From contig JAJCZJ010000049.1 of NCBI GenBank assembly GCA_029262455.1, forward strand, positions 1 through 64,000: a stretch of 64,000 nt of DNA. The letters run 5' to 3'. The translations under genes were made by a program, and so were the position numbers. The notes beneath the pieces are model-generated. The model did not search any database. It saw nothing but the letters and a program-made list of their open reading frames with translations, and had not been told where the DNA came from. This document shows, one piece after another, positions 16,872 to 25,876 of the stretch. Source of the DNA: Deltaproteobacteria bacterium. GTDB taxonomy: Bacteria; Desulfobacterota; Binatia; HRBIN30; CADEER01. Positions within the stretch are counted from its first letter, which is position 1. Every line of letters begins with the position of its first letter.

Positions 16872-17615
16872 CTATCGGGTCGACTTCAGAATGTCCTCGA
16901 TGCGGTTGCGATTGGTGCGCAGGTCTTTGGTGCGTTCCTGCAGCTTCATCGCTTCACCGTTGCGTCCCGCGTCCATCAGCATTGCTGCATAGTTGTCGAG
17001 GGCGCGTGCGAGCTCGGTTGATCTCGTGTCCTCGCTCTTCTCCAAGACCTTCAGCGACTTCTTGAAGAGCGGCTCCGCCTCTTCGTAGCGGCCAGTGGCG
17101 GCGTAGAAGAACGCGAGATTGTTGAGGCTCAGGCCCGTCATACGGTCTCCCTCGCCGAGCGATTTGGTGTAGATCTCGATCTGGCGGCGGAAGGCGGCCT
17201 CTGCTTCGTCGAAACGCTGCAGCTGATAGTAACTCGTGGCCATGAAGTTGAGGCTCTGCGCGACTCTTGGGTGATCCGGACCATAGATCTCTTCGCGGAG
17301 CGCTAAGGCCTTGCCGTGCAGCTCGAGCGCGTCAGTGGGGTTCTTTTTGGCGGTCTGCGCGACTCCGAGTCGGGTGTAGGTGTCGGCCTCGTCATCCTTG
17401 GCGCTGTCGATCGGAGGTGCTGGCTCGGCCGATGTTGGTCGATCTTGTGCAACCTGTGGCGCGGACGCGACCTCTCGTTCGCCATTGCTGCGGTCTTCGG
17501 CCGGCGCACCCAGGCCGGTGTTGATCGGAACGCTACACGCCACCAGCGCTACGCTTGCGACGGCTGTGAGCACGATTGTTCGGGAGGGGAGTTGTGGCAT
17601 CGAATGCATCTCCAA
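16872..17615 (-). CDS. Tetratricopeptide-repeat lipoprotein
   Basis: 247 residues. A hydrophobic signal ending LVAC predicts a lipobox with Cys27. A low-complexity Pro/Ala/Glu linker (about 30-75) is followed by kinesin-light-chain-style TPRs of about 42 residues (about 78-235), for example residues with ALELHGKALALREEIYG, AEAAFRRQIEIYTKSLG and AEPLFKKSLKVLEKS. It is probably a periplasmic protein-interaction scaffold attached to a membrane. The start may be Met1, Met3 or Met6. It converges on the mcd operon and no operon partner is evident, so a specific role cannot be assigned. Confidence 0.82.
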   Translation of the reverse strand: MEMHSMPQLPSRTIVLTAVASVALVACSVPINTGLGAPAEDRSNGEREVASAPQVAQDRPTSAEPAPPIDSAKDDEADTYTRLGVAQTAKKNPTDALELHGKALALREEIYGPDHPRVAQSLNFMATSYYQLQRFDEAEAAFRRQIEIYTKSLGEGDRMTGLSLNNLAFFYAATGRYEEAEPLFKKSLKVLEKSEDTRSTELARALDNYAAMLMDAGRNGEAMKLQERTKDLRTNRNRIEDILKSTR

Positions 17616-17727
17616 GTTTTTCGTCGGGATGTGTGCGTCGGGACGTGAGGCGCCGCCCAGTTGCCGATCGACATGGTCTAGAAGTCCAGCCCATTATTGG
17701 ACGAACCCCACGTGCATCTCAATGACA

Positions 17728-19272
17728 CTACAGGATGCCGGTAGCGTGGTCTTTCCAGTAGCGCTGCCTGAGCCGCCTCTTGTAGAGTTTGCCGGTGTCC
17801 GAACGCGGCAGCTTCCGTTCGAAGTCGATGCTGCGCGGACATTTGATCTTGGCCAGCCGGGCACGGCAATACTCGAGGAGTTCGGTTTCAAGCTCTGGCG
17901 ACCCTTGCGCGAAGTCGATTAGTTCGATGACGGCTTTGACTTCTTCCCCGTATTCGTCGTTCGGAATACCGAAGACCGCCACATCCAAGACCATGTCGTG
18001 TTCGACAAGAACGTTCTCGGCCTCTTGTGGGTAGATGTTGACGCCACCGGAGATGATCATGTTGGCCTTGCGATCGGTGAGGTAAAGATATCCGTCGTCG
18101 TCCAGGTAACCCACGTCCCCGACGGTCGACCAGCCGTTCTGATTGTAGGCGTCTGCCGTCTTGTCTGGGTCGTTGTGGTACGAGAACTTTCCCGAGCCCG
18201 AAAAAAACACCGTCCCGACCTGCCCCGAAGGCACTTCTTTTCCGTCATCGTCGATGATGTGAACGGTGCAATTGAGGGCCTTACCAACGGAGCCCGGGTG
18301 CTGCAGCCAATCTTCGGAAGAAATCGCTGTGGCACCGTTGCCCTCGGTCGCCCCGTAGTACTCGAAAAGGATCGGGCCCCACCATTCGATCATCGCGCGC
18401 TTGACGTGAACCGGGCAGGGGGCCGCCGCGTGCAAGGCTATTTGCATTGAGGACAGGTCGTGCGCCTGTCGTTCGGCCGCGGGGAGTTTGAGCATGCGGG
18501 TGAACATCGTCGGCACCCATTGGCTGTGAGTGATCGAGTACCGTTCGATCGCTTGCAGCGCCAACTTGGGATCGAACTTTTCCATGATGACAACGGTCGC
18601 GCCGATTCGCTGCAACGCCATTGCGAAGCGCAGGGGCGCAGAGTGGTACATCGGCGCCGGAGACAGATAGAGTGTATCCGCGTCGAATCCGTATGCGCCG
18701 GACGCCAGGCCGGCGGTCGCGGGGGTTGGAGTACCAATCGTGCGGTCGCCGCGCTGATGACGAATTCCCTTCGGCTGCCCGGTCGTGCCGGACGAGTACA
18801 GCATCTCGACGCCTTCGAGTTCGTCCGCGATTGGCTCGGAAGGGAAGGGCTCGATCGCGCTTTCGAGGGGAGTGAAGCCGCCGATCGACCCGTCGACGGA
18901 GTAGCGCAGAGTCGAGGCTGGGAGATTGAACACGGCTTGCGCTGCGACCTCGGCGAAAACGGCTGAGGCGATGAGCGCCTTGGCGCCGCAATCGCGCAAG
19001 ATGTACTCGATTTCGTTTGGAGTGAGGTGGGTGCTGATCGGTGTGTAGACGAGGCCGGAGCGTTGTGCCGACCAACAGACCTCGAGAAAGCGGGGGTGGT
19101 TGTGCATCAGGATCGCAATCGGGTCGTCGATCGCGAGGCCTTCGGAGCGGAACAAATGCGCACATTGGGACGACCGCTTGTCGAGGTCTTCGTAGGTAGT
19201 CACCACGCCGCTTGCCGCCATGATCAAGGCCGGCTTGTTGGGCTGAACTAGGGCGTGGTCGCGCGGGTGCAT
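17728..19272 (-). CDS. AMP-forming acyl-CoA synthetase
   Basis: 514-residue member of the adenylate-forming family that activates carboxylic acids to acyl-CoA through an acyl-AMP intermediate. Visible motifs are the P-loop YSSGTTGQPKG near residue 160, the YYGATEGNG A5 motif near 310, the hinge region YLYLTDRKANMIISGGVNIYP near 400, and the C-terminal catalytic lysine in RSDTGKLYKR near 497. The fit is to medium/long-chain fatty or aromatic acid ligases; substrate choice cannot be read. It would feed acyl-CoAs to the dehydrogenases encoded elsewhere in the window. Confidence 0.9.
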   Translation of the reverse strand: MHPRDHALVQPNKPALIMAASGVVTTYEDLDKRSSQCAHLFRSEGLAIDDPIAILMHNHPRFLEVCWSAQRSGLVYTPISTHLTPNEIEYILRDCGAKALIASAVFAEVAAQAVFNLPASTLRYSVDGSIGGFTPLESAIEPFPSEPIADELEGVEMLYSSGTTGQPKGIRHQRGDRTIGTPTPATAGLASGAYGFDADTLYLSPAPMYHSAPLRFAMALQRIGATVVIMEKFDPKLALQAIERYSITHSQWVPTMFTRMLKLPAAERQAHDLSSMQIALHAAAPCPVHVKRAMIEWWGPILFEYYGATEGNGATAISSEDWLQHPGSVGKALNCTVHIIDDDGKEVPSGQVGTVFFSGSGKFSYHNDPDKTADAYNQNGWSTVGDVGYLDDDGYLYLTDRKANMIISGGVNIYPQEAENVLVEHDMVLDVAVFGIPNDEYGEEVKAVIELIDFAQGSPELETELLEYCRARLAKIKCPRSIDFERKLPRSDTGKLYKRRLRQRYWKDHATGIL

Positions 19273-19377
19273 GAGACCAGTTGTAGGAGTTTGTTGGGCG
19301 GACTTCCAGGTTGGTCGGGCGGTTGGTTGGCCGGACGAAATGGCTGGGGCCGCGGCCTCGTTCTTGAATTCTTCAGG

Positions 19378-21102
19378 CTATGAAGCGCCCTTGGTAGCCG
19401 CCATGTGTAGGGTCAGCTGGGAGAAGGGGATGACCCAGCCGTATTCGTTGCAGGCTTCTACGCTGAGGCGCTGCAGCAAGCGCTGCAGCTCGTTGTACTT
19501 CGGGGCAGCGTCTTCGTCGAAGTCGGCCAGGACTGCGATATCCAGAGAGGAGGCCCCGGCCTCTTTGAATTCGACATTGAGGTTGCGGAGAAGTTTCTTG
19601 TGGCCCGCTGCGACGAGGCCTTTCTCGACCCAGCTGTAGAGCTTGGCCGGGATCTCGTCGGTGACTTTCGCTTGATGCTGGTAGTCGACCCCGAAGACGA
19701 CGGTCAGGCGAAATCCCGCCGCCAGAATGGTCGGTGTCTGTTGTATGAAGTCGGCAGTGGGGATCAATTTCCGGGCGCCGCCGAGGCAGATCAGCGTCAC
19801 CAGCTCGGGGCTCTGGTGAACGATCTTGCCGTGCGTGCCGTCGGCGAGGAGGACCCAGTCTCCCTGGTTGCTGGGAAACCAACGCTCATCCGCTCCGAAG
19901 GGTCGCGTGTGTCGGTCGGCGAGGTGACTCAGCGGCAGGCGCAACAGGCCGCCCTCGAGAGCCGGATTGCGGACGTCGGTGTAGAATCCGAGCCGGTCGA
20001 CGCGGAAGGGAACACCGTCGACGATCAAGCGCTCCCCCTCTCTGACGCCGCCCAAATTCATCAGGATCATCGCCTGACGCCAGATTCTCGGCAACGCGGC
20101 CCGCGACGCCCAGGCGATGCCGAACAAGAACAGACTCACGACCGTGAGCAGGACCCAGTCGCCGACGGTGTAGAGCACACCGATGGCGGCGAGGATGCCG
20201 ACCAACGAACCGCTCAGCACGAAGAGCAGATCGAGAAAGCGGGCGGCGATATTGCGCGTTCCGCGGTGCATCGGACTAACTCGCTTGATGAATAGATGCA
20301 GGCCTCGGACCATCGCCCAAGCCGCAGCGAATGCCAGCATGGCCAGGAGTAGGTTGCGACCGCGACTGCGAAAGAAGATCTGGGTCAGATGCTGAACGGT
20401 TTCGTAGAGCGAGGTCCGCTCGCCCTGCAATCGTTCCAGTCTCTCGCGCGACAGCTGAAGCTCCGTCGTCAGCCGGTTGCGCTGTTCATCCCAGTGGTCC
20501 CGTGCTTTCTCGAGCCGGCCCTGCAGGGTGCTGCTTTGTGGCTCTAGTTTGTCGAGGTTTTCGATGGCCTTTTCGGTGAGTGCGAGCTTTTCGCGGTAGT
20601 CTTCGATCTCGCGACTGAGTCTGTCGAGCTCGCGCGGCCTGGTGGTCACGCGTTTCAGCTCGTTGATCATCGGTCCGAGCAGATCCTTGACCTCGGCCGA
20701 CCAGTCGAGGGTGGGCGAGACTTCCCTCTCGAAGTCTTGGATCTCGATGCCGGTCGCAACACTCTCGAAGTCGCGGCGCAGCCCGGCGAGGTCTGCTTCT
20801 GCCTCGCGCCGCAGGTCGGCGATCTCTTGCATCTCGCTTGCACTGGCCGTCGATTCCCGCTTCCGAATCTCCGCCACTTGGGCCTCGCCACGCTGGATCG
20901 ATTGCAGGAGGTTGTCGAGTATTTCCGGACGTCTGGGGGTAGACGGCGGGGCGGCGTCGGTGGCCTCGAGCGGCGCGGCAGTCGGTGCCGCGGGCGTGTC
21001 TTCTTGACCCGCGACCAGACCGACATGAAAGAAGAGAATGACCGCTATCGTGGCGATTTGCGGGATCAACCAAAACCTTCGCATCGGCCCATCTATGTTC
21101 AT
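19378..21102 (-). CDS. MscS-family mechanosensitive channel with long periplasmic coiled coil
   Basis: 574 residues. A signal-like hydrophobic N-terminus (about 8-32) is followed by a Pro/Ala-rich linker and an extended charged helical region with coiled-coil character (about 60-250). Then come at least three membrane segments (about 265-360) and an MscS-like beta and alpha/beta cytoplasmic domain (about 365-565). Unlike classic MscS, the glycine/alanine-rich pore helix is weak. It probably gates solute release on hypo-osmotic shock, or acts as a related ion channel. It lies alone, 105 bp from the acyl-CoA synthetase on the same strand. Confidence 0.78.
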   Translation of the reverse strand: MNIDGPMRRFWLIPQIATIAVILFFHVGLVAGQEDTPAAPTAAPLEATDAAPPSTPRRPEILDNLLQSIQRGEAQVAEIRKRESTASASEMQEIADLRREAEADLAGLRRDFESVATGIEIQDFEREVSPTLDWSAEVKDLLGPMINELKRVTTRPRELDRLSREIEDYREKLALTEKAIENLDKLEPQSSTLQGRLEKARDHWDEQRNRLTTELQLSRERLERLQGERTSLYETVQHLTQIFFRSRGRNLLLAMLAFAAAWAMVRGLHLFIKRVSPMHRGTRNIAARFLDLLFVLSGSLVGILAAIGVLYTVGDWVLLTVVSLFLFGIAWASRAALPRIWRQAMILMNLGGVREGERLIVDGVPFRVDRLGFYTDVRNPALEGGLLRLPLSHLADRHTRPFGADERWFPSNQGDWVLLADGTHGKIVHQSPELVTLICLGGARKLIPTADFIQQTPTILAAGFRLTVVFGVDYQHQAKVTDEIPAKLYSWVEKGLVAAGHKKLLRNLNVEFKEAGASSLDIAVLADFDEDAAPKYNELQRLLQRLSVEACNEYGWVIPFSQLTLHMAATKGAS

Positions 21103-21180
21103 CGAAGGCCGACCGCTGCAACCCCAGCCGGGTAGCTCCCTGCCATTTTCTCCGCGGCTCGGGGCAACGCGGGAAGGTCG

Positions 21181-21386
21181 GGATTAGCAGTCCGTTGAAA
21201 AACAGGTGCGCAAGCGAAAATGAGGATTCTTGTGTCACAGCAAGGCGGCGAACCGGCCTGTCCACCAAAGCCTTTGGCGGAGGTGGGAGGCAAAGCACAT
21301 GCTTTAGTTGAGGATTCGCCAACGACGCTGTGGCGCGAAAAGACCATTTGCAGCGCGTGTCCTGTTTTTCAACGGGCTGTTAGCCC
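21181..21386. mobile_element. MITE-like element with imperfect terminal inverted repeats
   Basis: The left end (21181-21206) and right end (21361-21386) are inverted copies sharing a perfect 15-base core CCGTTGAAAAACAGG, with 22 of 26 positions matching overall. The 206-bp body has no convincing gene. Ends of this GTTGAAAAA type are known from transposon-derived elements. No transposase is present and no clear target duplication is seen. It sits in the 329-bp gap between the MscS-like and amidohydrolase genes and accounts for most of it. Confidence 0.7.
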
Positions 21387-21431
21387 GCTTTGGTCCAAAC
21401 GTGCTACTTGGTCTAGTCGAGGAGTTTGGCG

Positions 21432-23132
21432 ATGCATGATCTGGTCATTCGGAACGGTTTAGTGGTCGACGGCTCTGGCGCACCGGCCCGCGAGGCGGAC
21501 TTGGCGGTCGACGATGGGCGCGTCACTTCTGTTGGTTCTGTGTCCGCGACGGGTCGAGAAGAGATCGACGCGCGTGGGAAGATCGTCACGCCAGGATTTG
21601 TCGACGTCCACACACACTACGACGGGCAGGTGACCTGGGACCCGTACCTTCAACCCTCAACCTTTCACGGGGTGACGACGGCTGTGATGGGAAACTGTGG
21701 CGTCGGCTTTGCTCCGTGTGCGCCCGAACGTCGCGATTGGTTGATCAGCTTGATGGAGGGGGTCGAGGATATTCCCGGGACCGCCCTGGCCGAGGGCATC
21801 GACTGGCGCTGGGAGTCGTTCCCCGAGTTTCTCGACGCGGTCGGGAGTTCACCACTGGCCATCGACGTCGGACTGCAGGTACCGCACGGAGCGCTGCGCG
21901 CCTATGTCATGGGAGAGCGAGCCGCCCGCCTGGAGCCCGCGACCGAAGCCGACACGGCGCGGATGGGACAGCTCGTCGGTGAAGCGGTCGAAGCCGGTGC
22001 GTTGGGCTTCTCGACGTCGCGCACCTACAAACACAAGGATAGTCGGGGAAATCACACGCCGTCTTTCAAGGCGGAAGAGCAAGAGCTGCACGGCATCGCC
22101 CGGGCGATGGGCAAGACCGGCAAGGGCGTGTTGCAGTTGATCGCGGACTTCTTCGATTTCGACCCGGAGTTCGCGATGATTCGCGGCATGGTCGAGGTTT
22201 CCGGTCGACCATTGTCGTTGACGATCGAGCAAGATGACCGTTTCCCGGAAATTTGGCGTCGTGTCTTGAGTGGGATCGAAGAAGCCGCGTCCCGTGGCTT
22301 ACCGATGCGCGGGCAGGTTCCAGCGCGTGCGACATCAGTCCTGATGGGCCTCGAGGCGACCTTGAACCCGTTCCTCTTTCATTCGACGTACCGTGAAATC
22401 GCGGCGAAATCTCTCAACGACAAGGTTGTCGCGCTGCGCGATCCGAGCTTCCGTGACCGACTCTGCAACGAGGTCGTGGCGATCGATCCGGAGAGCCTCC
22501 CGGGTTTTCTGATGACCAGTTTTCACAAGATGTTCGCGATGACCGATCCGCCAAACTACGAACCGTCGCCGTCCGACAGCGTCGCCGCGCGAGCGCAAGC
22601 CAAGGGGTGCAGCCCCTACGAGGTGATCGTCGACTTATTGCTGCGCGACGAAGGGCGCGGGCTGATCTACTTTCCGCTGATGAACTACCTCGAGGGAGAT
22701 CTCGAGATTGTGCGTTCGATGTTGACGCACGAAAACACTGCATTTGGTCTCGGCGATGCGGGAGCGCACTGTGGCGTGCTTTGTGATGCGAGTTTTCCGA
22801 CGACTTGGCTGACGCATTGGACCCGCGATCGCAGCCGGGGTGAGAAGCTTCCGCTCGAGTGGGTCGTACGCAAGATGACGCGCGACAGTGCTGCTCTGGT
22901 AGGCCTCGATGATCGCGGTGTCCTGTCGCCCGGTATGAAAGCCGACATCAATGTAATCGATTACGATCGGCTGCGTTTATACGCACCGACCATGGTGAAT
23001 GACTTACCGGCTGGCGGCCGACGCTTCATCCAACGGGCCGATGGCTATGTGGCGAGCATTGTCGATGGAGCGGTAGCCTTCCGCGAAGGCGAACCGACGG
23101 GCGAGTTACGCGGTCGTCTGGTTCGCAGCTGA
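21432..23132 (+). CDS. N-acyl-D-amino-acid deacylase-type amidohydrolase
   Basis: 566 residues of the D-aminoacylase branch of the amidohydrolase superfamily. Metal ligands appear as HTHYD near residue 58-62, a cysteine in GNCGVGFAP near 89, and an aspartate in GDAGAH near 440. The composite beta-sandwich plus TIM-barrel layout is expected. ATG 21432 is preceded by CGAGGAG; the TTG two codons upstream is less likely. The family removes N-acyl groups from D-amino acids or acts on related amides; the present substrate is unknown. It overlaps the convergent MFS gene by 27 bp. Confidence 0.87.
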   Translation: MHDLVIRNGLVVDGSGAPAREADLAVDDGRVTSVGSVSATGREEIDARGKIVTPGFVDVHTHYDGQVTWDPYLQPSTFHGVTTAVMGNCGVGFAPCAPERRDWLISLMEGVEDIPGTALAEGIDWRWESFPEFLDAVGSSPLAIDVGLQVPHGALRAYVMGERAARLEPATEADTARMGQLVGEAVEAGALGFSTSRTYKHKDSRGNHTPSFKAEEQELHGIARAMGKTGKGVLQLIADFFDFDPEFAMIRGMVEVSGRPLSLTIEQDDRFPEIWRRVLSGIEEAASRGLPMRGQVPARATSVLMGLEATLNPFLFHSTYREIAAKSLNDKVVALRDPSFRDRLCNEVVAIDPESLPGFLMTSFHKMFAMTDPPNYEPSPSDSVAARAQAKGCSPYEVIVDLLLRDEGRGLIYFPLMNYLEGDLEIVRSMLTHENTAFGLGDAGAHCGVLCDASFPTTWLTHWTRDRSRGEKLPLEWVVRKMTRDSAALVGLDDRGVLSPGMKADINVIDYDRLRLYAPTMVNDLPAGGRRFIQRADGYVASIVDGAVAFREGEPTGELRGRLVRS

Positions 23133-24392
23133 CGGAGGCCGAACAGTGGCGATTGCAACCGCGGCGAGCGGTGCGAGGAGCGATAGCGTGCGCAGGGCTC
23201 CCGAGTAGCCGCCCAATTGTTCGGAAAGAATCCCGACCACCAGCGGCCCGAGTCCACCGCCGATCCCGGTGGCGAGGTTGAGCGCTCCGAAGACTGCGCC
23301 GTACGATTGCAGTCCGAACATCTCAGCGACGAGCAATCCCTGGATCATGAAGACGGCGCCGATGGTCAGTCCGAACGCGATGGAGGCCAGGATGAGCGTC
23401 GCCGGCACCGCCGCGAAACCGAGCGCCAGGATGGAGCATGCCTGAATCGCGAACAGGGCGCTTGCGACGTACTGCTTGTGGAACCGGTCGGCAAACTTGC
23501 CGGCGATGAGACGCCCGATGATGCTGCCGAAAGGGATCGTCGCCGCCGCGAACGCGGCTTCGGACGTGGACATATGCTCGCGTAGTAAGTGTAGGTGGTG
23601 AACTGCGACGCCGGTTTGGCAGAGCAGAATCATTGAGAAGCCCGTTGCCAGGCGCATGAAGCAGGGAGTTCGAATCGCGTCCCTGATGGCCCAGCGCCGG
23701 GCCGGGGCGTGTCGTGCCCGATTGGCCGAAGTCGTCGGCGGATCGATGCCGTCGTCGGCTTCGAGGCCCAGGGGTTCGGGTTGGTCGCGGACGACGAAGA
23801 AAATAGTCGGAAGGGCCACGCACAGGACGAATACCGCAAGCGCGGTTGTTGCGGTGCGCATCCCACGTGTGGCGATCAGCCCGGTCGCCACCGGGACGAG
23901 AATGAGGCCGCCGACCGAAACGCCGGTCTGGGCGAAGCTCATGGCGCGCGATCGCTGGTGCACGAACCAGCGATTGACCAGGCCCGACAGGGGGATCGCA
24001 GCGCTCATGGCAAAGCTGGCGGCTAAGAGCGGGTAGACCAAGTAAAGCTGCCCGGGACTGTCGACTTGGCCGAGGCATAGGAGGGCCGTGGCCATGGTGA
24101 TCGCGCCGGCTGCCAGCATCGGGCGTGGACCCCAGCGGTCGACCGCCCGCCCGACGGCGACGCCGGCGACTCCCGCTGCCATGAAGAATACCGTCGAGGC
24201 ACCCGACACGGAGGCCTTCGACCACCCCTTTTCGTGAATCAGTCCGTCGAGAAAGACGGTTTGTCCGTAGAAGCCGATGCCGACCGAGACGAAACTCAGG
24301 GCAAAGGTTGCGGCGACGATGTACCAACCGTAGAACAGGTCTGGTCGCAGTCGATGGATCGCTGGTAGCGGCTGCGACCTGTCGTTCACCAT
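23106..24392 (-). CDS. MFS transporter (monocarboxylate/oxalate-antiporter-like)
   Basis: 428 residues with about twelve hydrophobic segments and a central cytoplasmic loop (about residues 210-240). It has major-facilitator signatures such as GRAVDRWGPRP after helix 2 and IGRLIAGKFADRFHK in the second half. The N-terminal YGWYIVAATF start is typical of the oxalate/monocarboxylate (MCT-like) MFS group. It probably moves a small organic acid across the inner membrane. It is convergent with the amidohydrolase and divergent from the Tsr3-like gene. Confidence 0.85.
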   Translation of the reverse strand: MVNDRSQPLPAIHRLRPDLFYGWYIVAATFALSFVSVGIGFYGQTVFLDGLIHEKGWSKASVSGASTVFFMAAGVAGVAVGRAVDRWGPRPMLAAGAITMATALLCLGQVDSPGQLYLVYPLLAASFAMSAAIPLSGLVNRWFVHQRSRAMSFAQTGVSVGGLILVPVATGLIATRGMRTATTALAVFVLCVALPTIFFVVRDQPEPLGLEADDGIDPPTTSANRARHAPARRWAIRDAIRTPCFMRLATGFSMILLCQTGVAVHHLHLLREHMSTSEAAFAAATIPFGSIIGRLIAGKFADRFHKQYVASALFAIQACSILALGFAAVPATLILASIAFGLTIGAVFMIQGLLVAEMFGLQSYGAVFGALNLATGIGGGLGPLVVGILSEQLGGYSGALRTLSLLAPLAAVAIATVRPPSAANQTTA

Positions 24393-24461
24393 CCGAGGTT
24401 ACGTAGCACGCCGGCAGTGTTCCTGCTTGCTGCTCGGCGGCCCGGCTTGACGCACATCCCA

Positions 24462-24917
24462 ATGGATTCACCTGTACTCATACTTCGCGACCGACACGAG
24501 TCGCCCCAGAAATGCTCCTTGACGCCCCTGCGCGGTAATCCCGAAATGTGCTTTCTGGATTTCCCGCGAACGGAACCGGTCGATGCCAGCGGCCGGGTCT
24601 TACTGCACCCGGACGGTGAGCTGTTTAGCGCGGCTGATGCAGGACTGGGTCTCATGATCCTCGACAGTTCGTGGCGGCGGCTACCGAAGCTGCTGCGCCT
24701 GGTGACCGGTGACCCGCCGCGCCGTCGTTTGCCGCCGATCCGGACCGCCTACCCGCGCAAGAGCAAGCGCTTCGAGGACCCGGCGGAGGGATTGGCCTCG
24801 GTCGAGGCTCTCTACGCGGCGTTGTTCATGCTCGGCCAGGAGCGGCCCGATTTGCTCGACGGGTACCATTGGAAGAAGCAGTTCCTCGAGCTCAATCCGC
24901 AGCTGGTCGGTGGGTAG
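24462..24917 (+). CDS. Tsr3-like protein (DUF367/Ribo_biogen_C), putative rRNA aminocarboxypropyltransferase
   Basis: 151 residues from ATG 24462; a GTG start at 24417 would add 15 residues without homology. The N-terminus has RHESPQKCSLTPLRG (residues 11-25), which parallels the DPKKCTxxKL segment of Tsr3. It then has LDSSWRRLP (68-75), matching the DCSW motif, and a C-terminal block with ASVEALYAALFMLG and HWKKQFLELNPQL that parallels the SCAEALAATLYI...W...FLELN end of Tsr3. Archaeal and eukaryotic Tsr3 transfers an acp group from SAM to small-subunit rRNA. The bacterial target is unknown. No clear ribosome site is seen. Assignment is by motif memory only. Confidence 0.7.
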   Translation: MDSPVLILRDRHESPQKCSLTPLRGNPEMCFLDFPRTEPVDASGRVLLHPDGELFSAADAGLGLMILDSSWRRLPKLLRLVTGDPPRRRLPPIRTAYPRKSKRFEDPAEGLASVEALYAALFMLGQERPDLLDGYHWKKQFLELNPQLVGG

Positions 24918-24920
24918 TTG

Positions 24921-24945
24921 CCCGGGCAGGGCTTGCTTGCCCGGG
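24921..24945 (+). terminator. GC-rich hairpin after the Tsr3-like gene
   Basis: CCCGGGCA (24921-24928) pairs with TGCCCGGG (24938-24945) across a 9-base loop, directly after the stop codon. It lacks a T-run, so it is only a possible terminator. Confidence 0.4.
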
Positions 24946-24958
24946 GTACGTATTGTAG

Positions 24959-24978
24959 TTGACTGGCCGGACAGTCAA
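24959..24978. promoter_or_regulatory. Palindromic operator overlapping the tetR-type start codon
   Basis: TTGACTGGCCGGACAGTCAA is a 20-base palindrome with perfect 7-base arms and a CCGG core; only one symmetric pair mismatches. It ends on the first base of the regulator's ATG. Such sites are typical TetR autoregulatory operators. A TATTGT box at 24951-24956 could be a -10 element and no Shine-Dalgarno is seen, so a leaderless or downstream start is possible. Confidence 0.65.
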
Positions 24979-25649
24979 TGAAGTCAGATTCAGATCCAAA
25001 ATCCATCGAGCCCAACCGAGGACGCCAGCAGGCCCGGGAGGAGGCGCAGGCCAAGATCCTGGCCGCGGCCAAGGCGTTGTTCGCCGAAAAGGGGTTTGCT
25101 GCCGTTTCGTTGGTCGAGATCGCCGAGCGAGCGGGGTGCACCAAAGGCTTGGTACACCATTATTTCGGCAGCAAGCGCGAGTTGTGGCGCGAAGTCATCG
25201 AGGACTACGCCAGGTCGGGGAACGAGCGCGAGTTGGCGGCCGGTGATCTCTCTGACGACGTCCAGGGGATACTCGATCGACTTCGCGGTAGTTTCCGATT
25301 CTTTCAGAACAATGGCGACTATCTGCGCATCGCGCGCTGGGCGGAACTCCAGGCTGACCACGGGATGCCCGAGTCCCTCGAGAAGGTGATGCGACAATCG
25401 ACCGCTCATTTGCGGCGGGCGCAGGAGGCCGGTGAGATGCGGGCCGATATCGACCCGGAGCATCTCCATCTGATGACCTACTGTATGATGACCGGTTGGT
25501 TCCAGACCAAGCGCTTCTTTTGCCCGGCCTGGGGGCGGGACAAGGAAGACCCGGAAGCGGACGATGCCTTCATGAATGATATGCTTACCTTCGTGCGCGG
25601 GGGGATCGAGGCGGTTGCGAGTCGCCGAGAAAAGGCCTCGGGGGAATGA
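24978..25649 (+). CDS. TetR family transcriptional regulator
   Basis: 223 residues. The N-terminal TetR helix-turn-helix (about residues 20-67) includes ILAAAKALFAEKGFAAVSLVEIAERAG followed by KGLVHHYFGSKRELW. The C-terminal ligand-binding part (about 75-215) is helical. A palindromic site covers the start codon, suggesting autorepression. The acyl-CoA dehydrogenase pair lies 227 bp downstream on the same strand, so a fatty-acyl-CoA ligand is plausible, but I found no second copy of the palindrome in front of those genes. Confidence 0.9.
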   Translation: MKSDSDPKSIEPNRGRQQAREEAQAKILAAAKALFAEKGFAAVSLVEIAERAGCTKGLVHHYFGSKRELWREVIEDYARSGNERELAAGDLSDDVQGILDRLRGSFRFFQNNGDYLRIARWAELQADHGMPESLEKVMRQSTAHLRRAQEAGEMRADIDPEHLHLMTYCMMTGWFQTKRFFCPAWGRDKEDPEADDAFMNDMLTFVRGGIEAVASRREKASGE

Positions 25650-25876
25650 TGGTTGAGGCTCTGTGGGTGTTCTACCGCGTCGCGCAGCTTCCCGAAAAAA
25701 TCGGTCGCGTCGAGAACCTTCACGCGAGCTGCGCACCGGGGCCAATGCGAATCCCAAACTCTTACAAGATCAAAGACTAGTCGCAGAGCCGGTTGTCCAG
25801 AGGGCGGCTTGGGCTGTTGCGACGAAACGAACAACACGACAATTCAATCAACGCTGTCGAGGCGAAGGAGAGATGA

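Noticed and set aside
20486-21322. 278-codon minus-strand frame over the MscS-like gene and the MITE
   Set aside because: Same strand but shifted frame relative to the MscS-like coding sequence, low-complexity Arg/Pro-rich translation, and it runs through the repeat element.
21220-21462. 80-codon plus-strand frame inside the MITE-like element
   Set aside because: It lies in the terminal-repeat element and reads into the amidohydrolase start in another frame; no ribosome site or homology.
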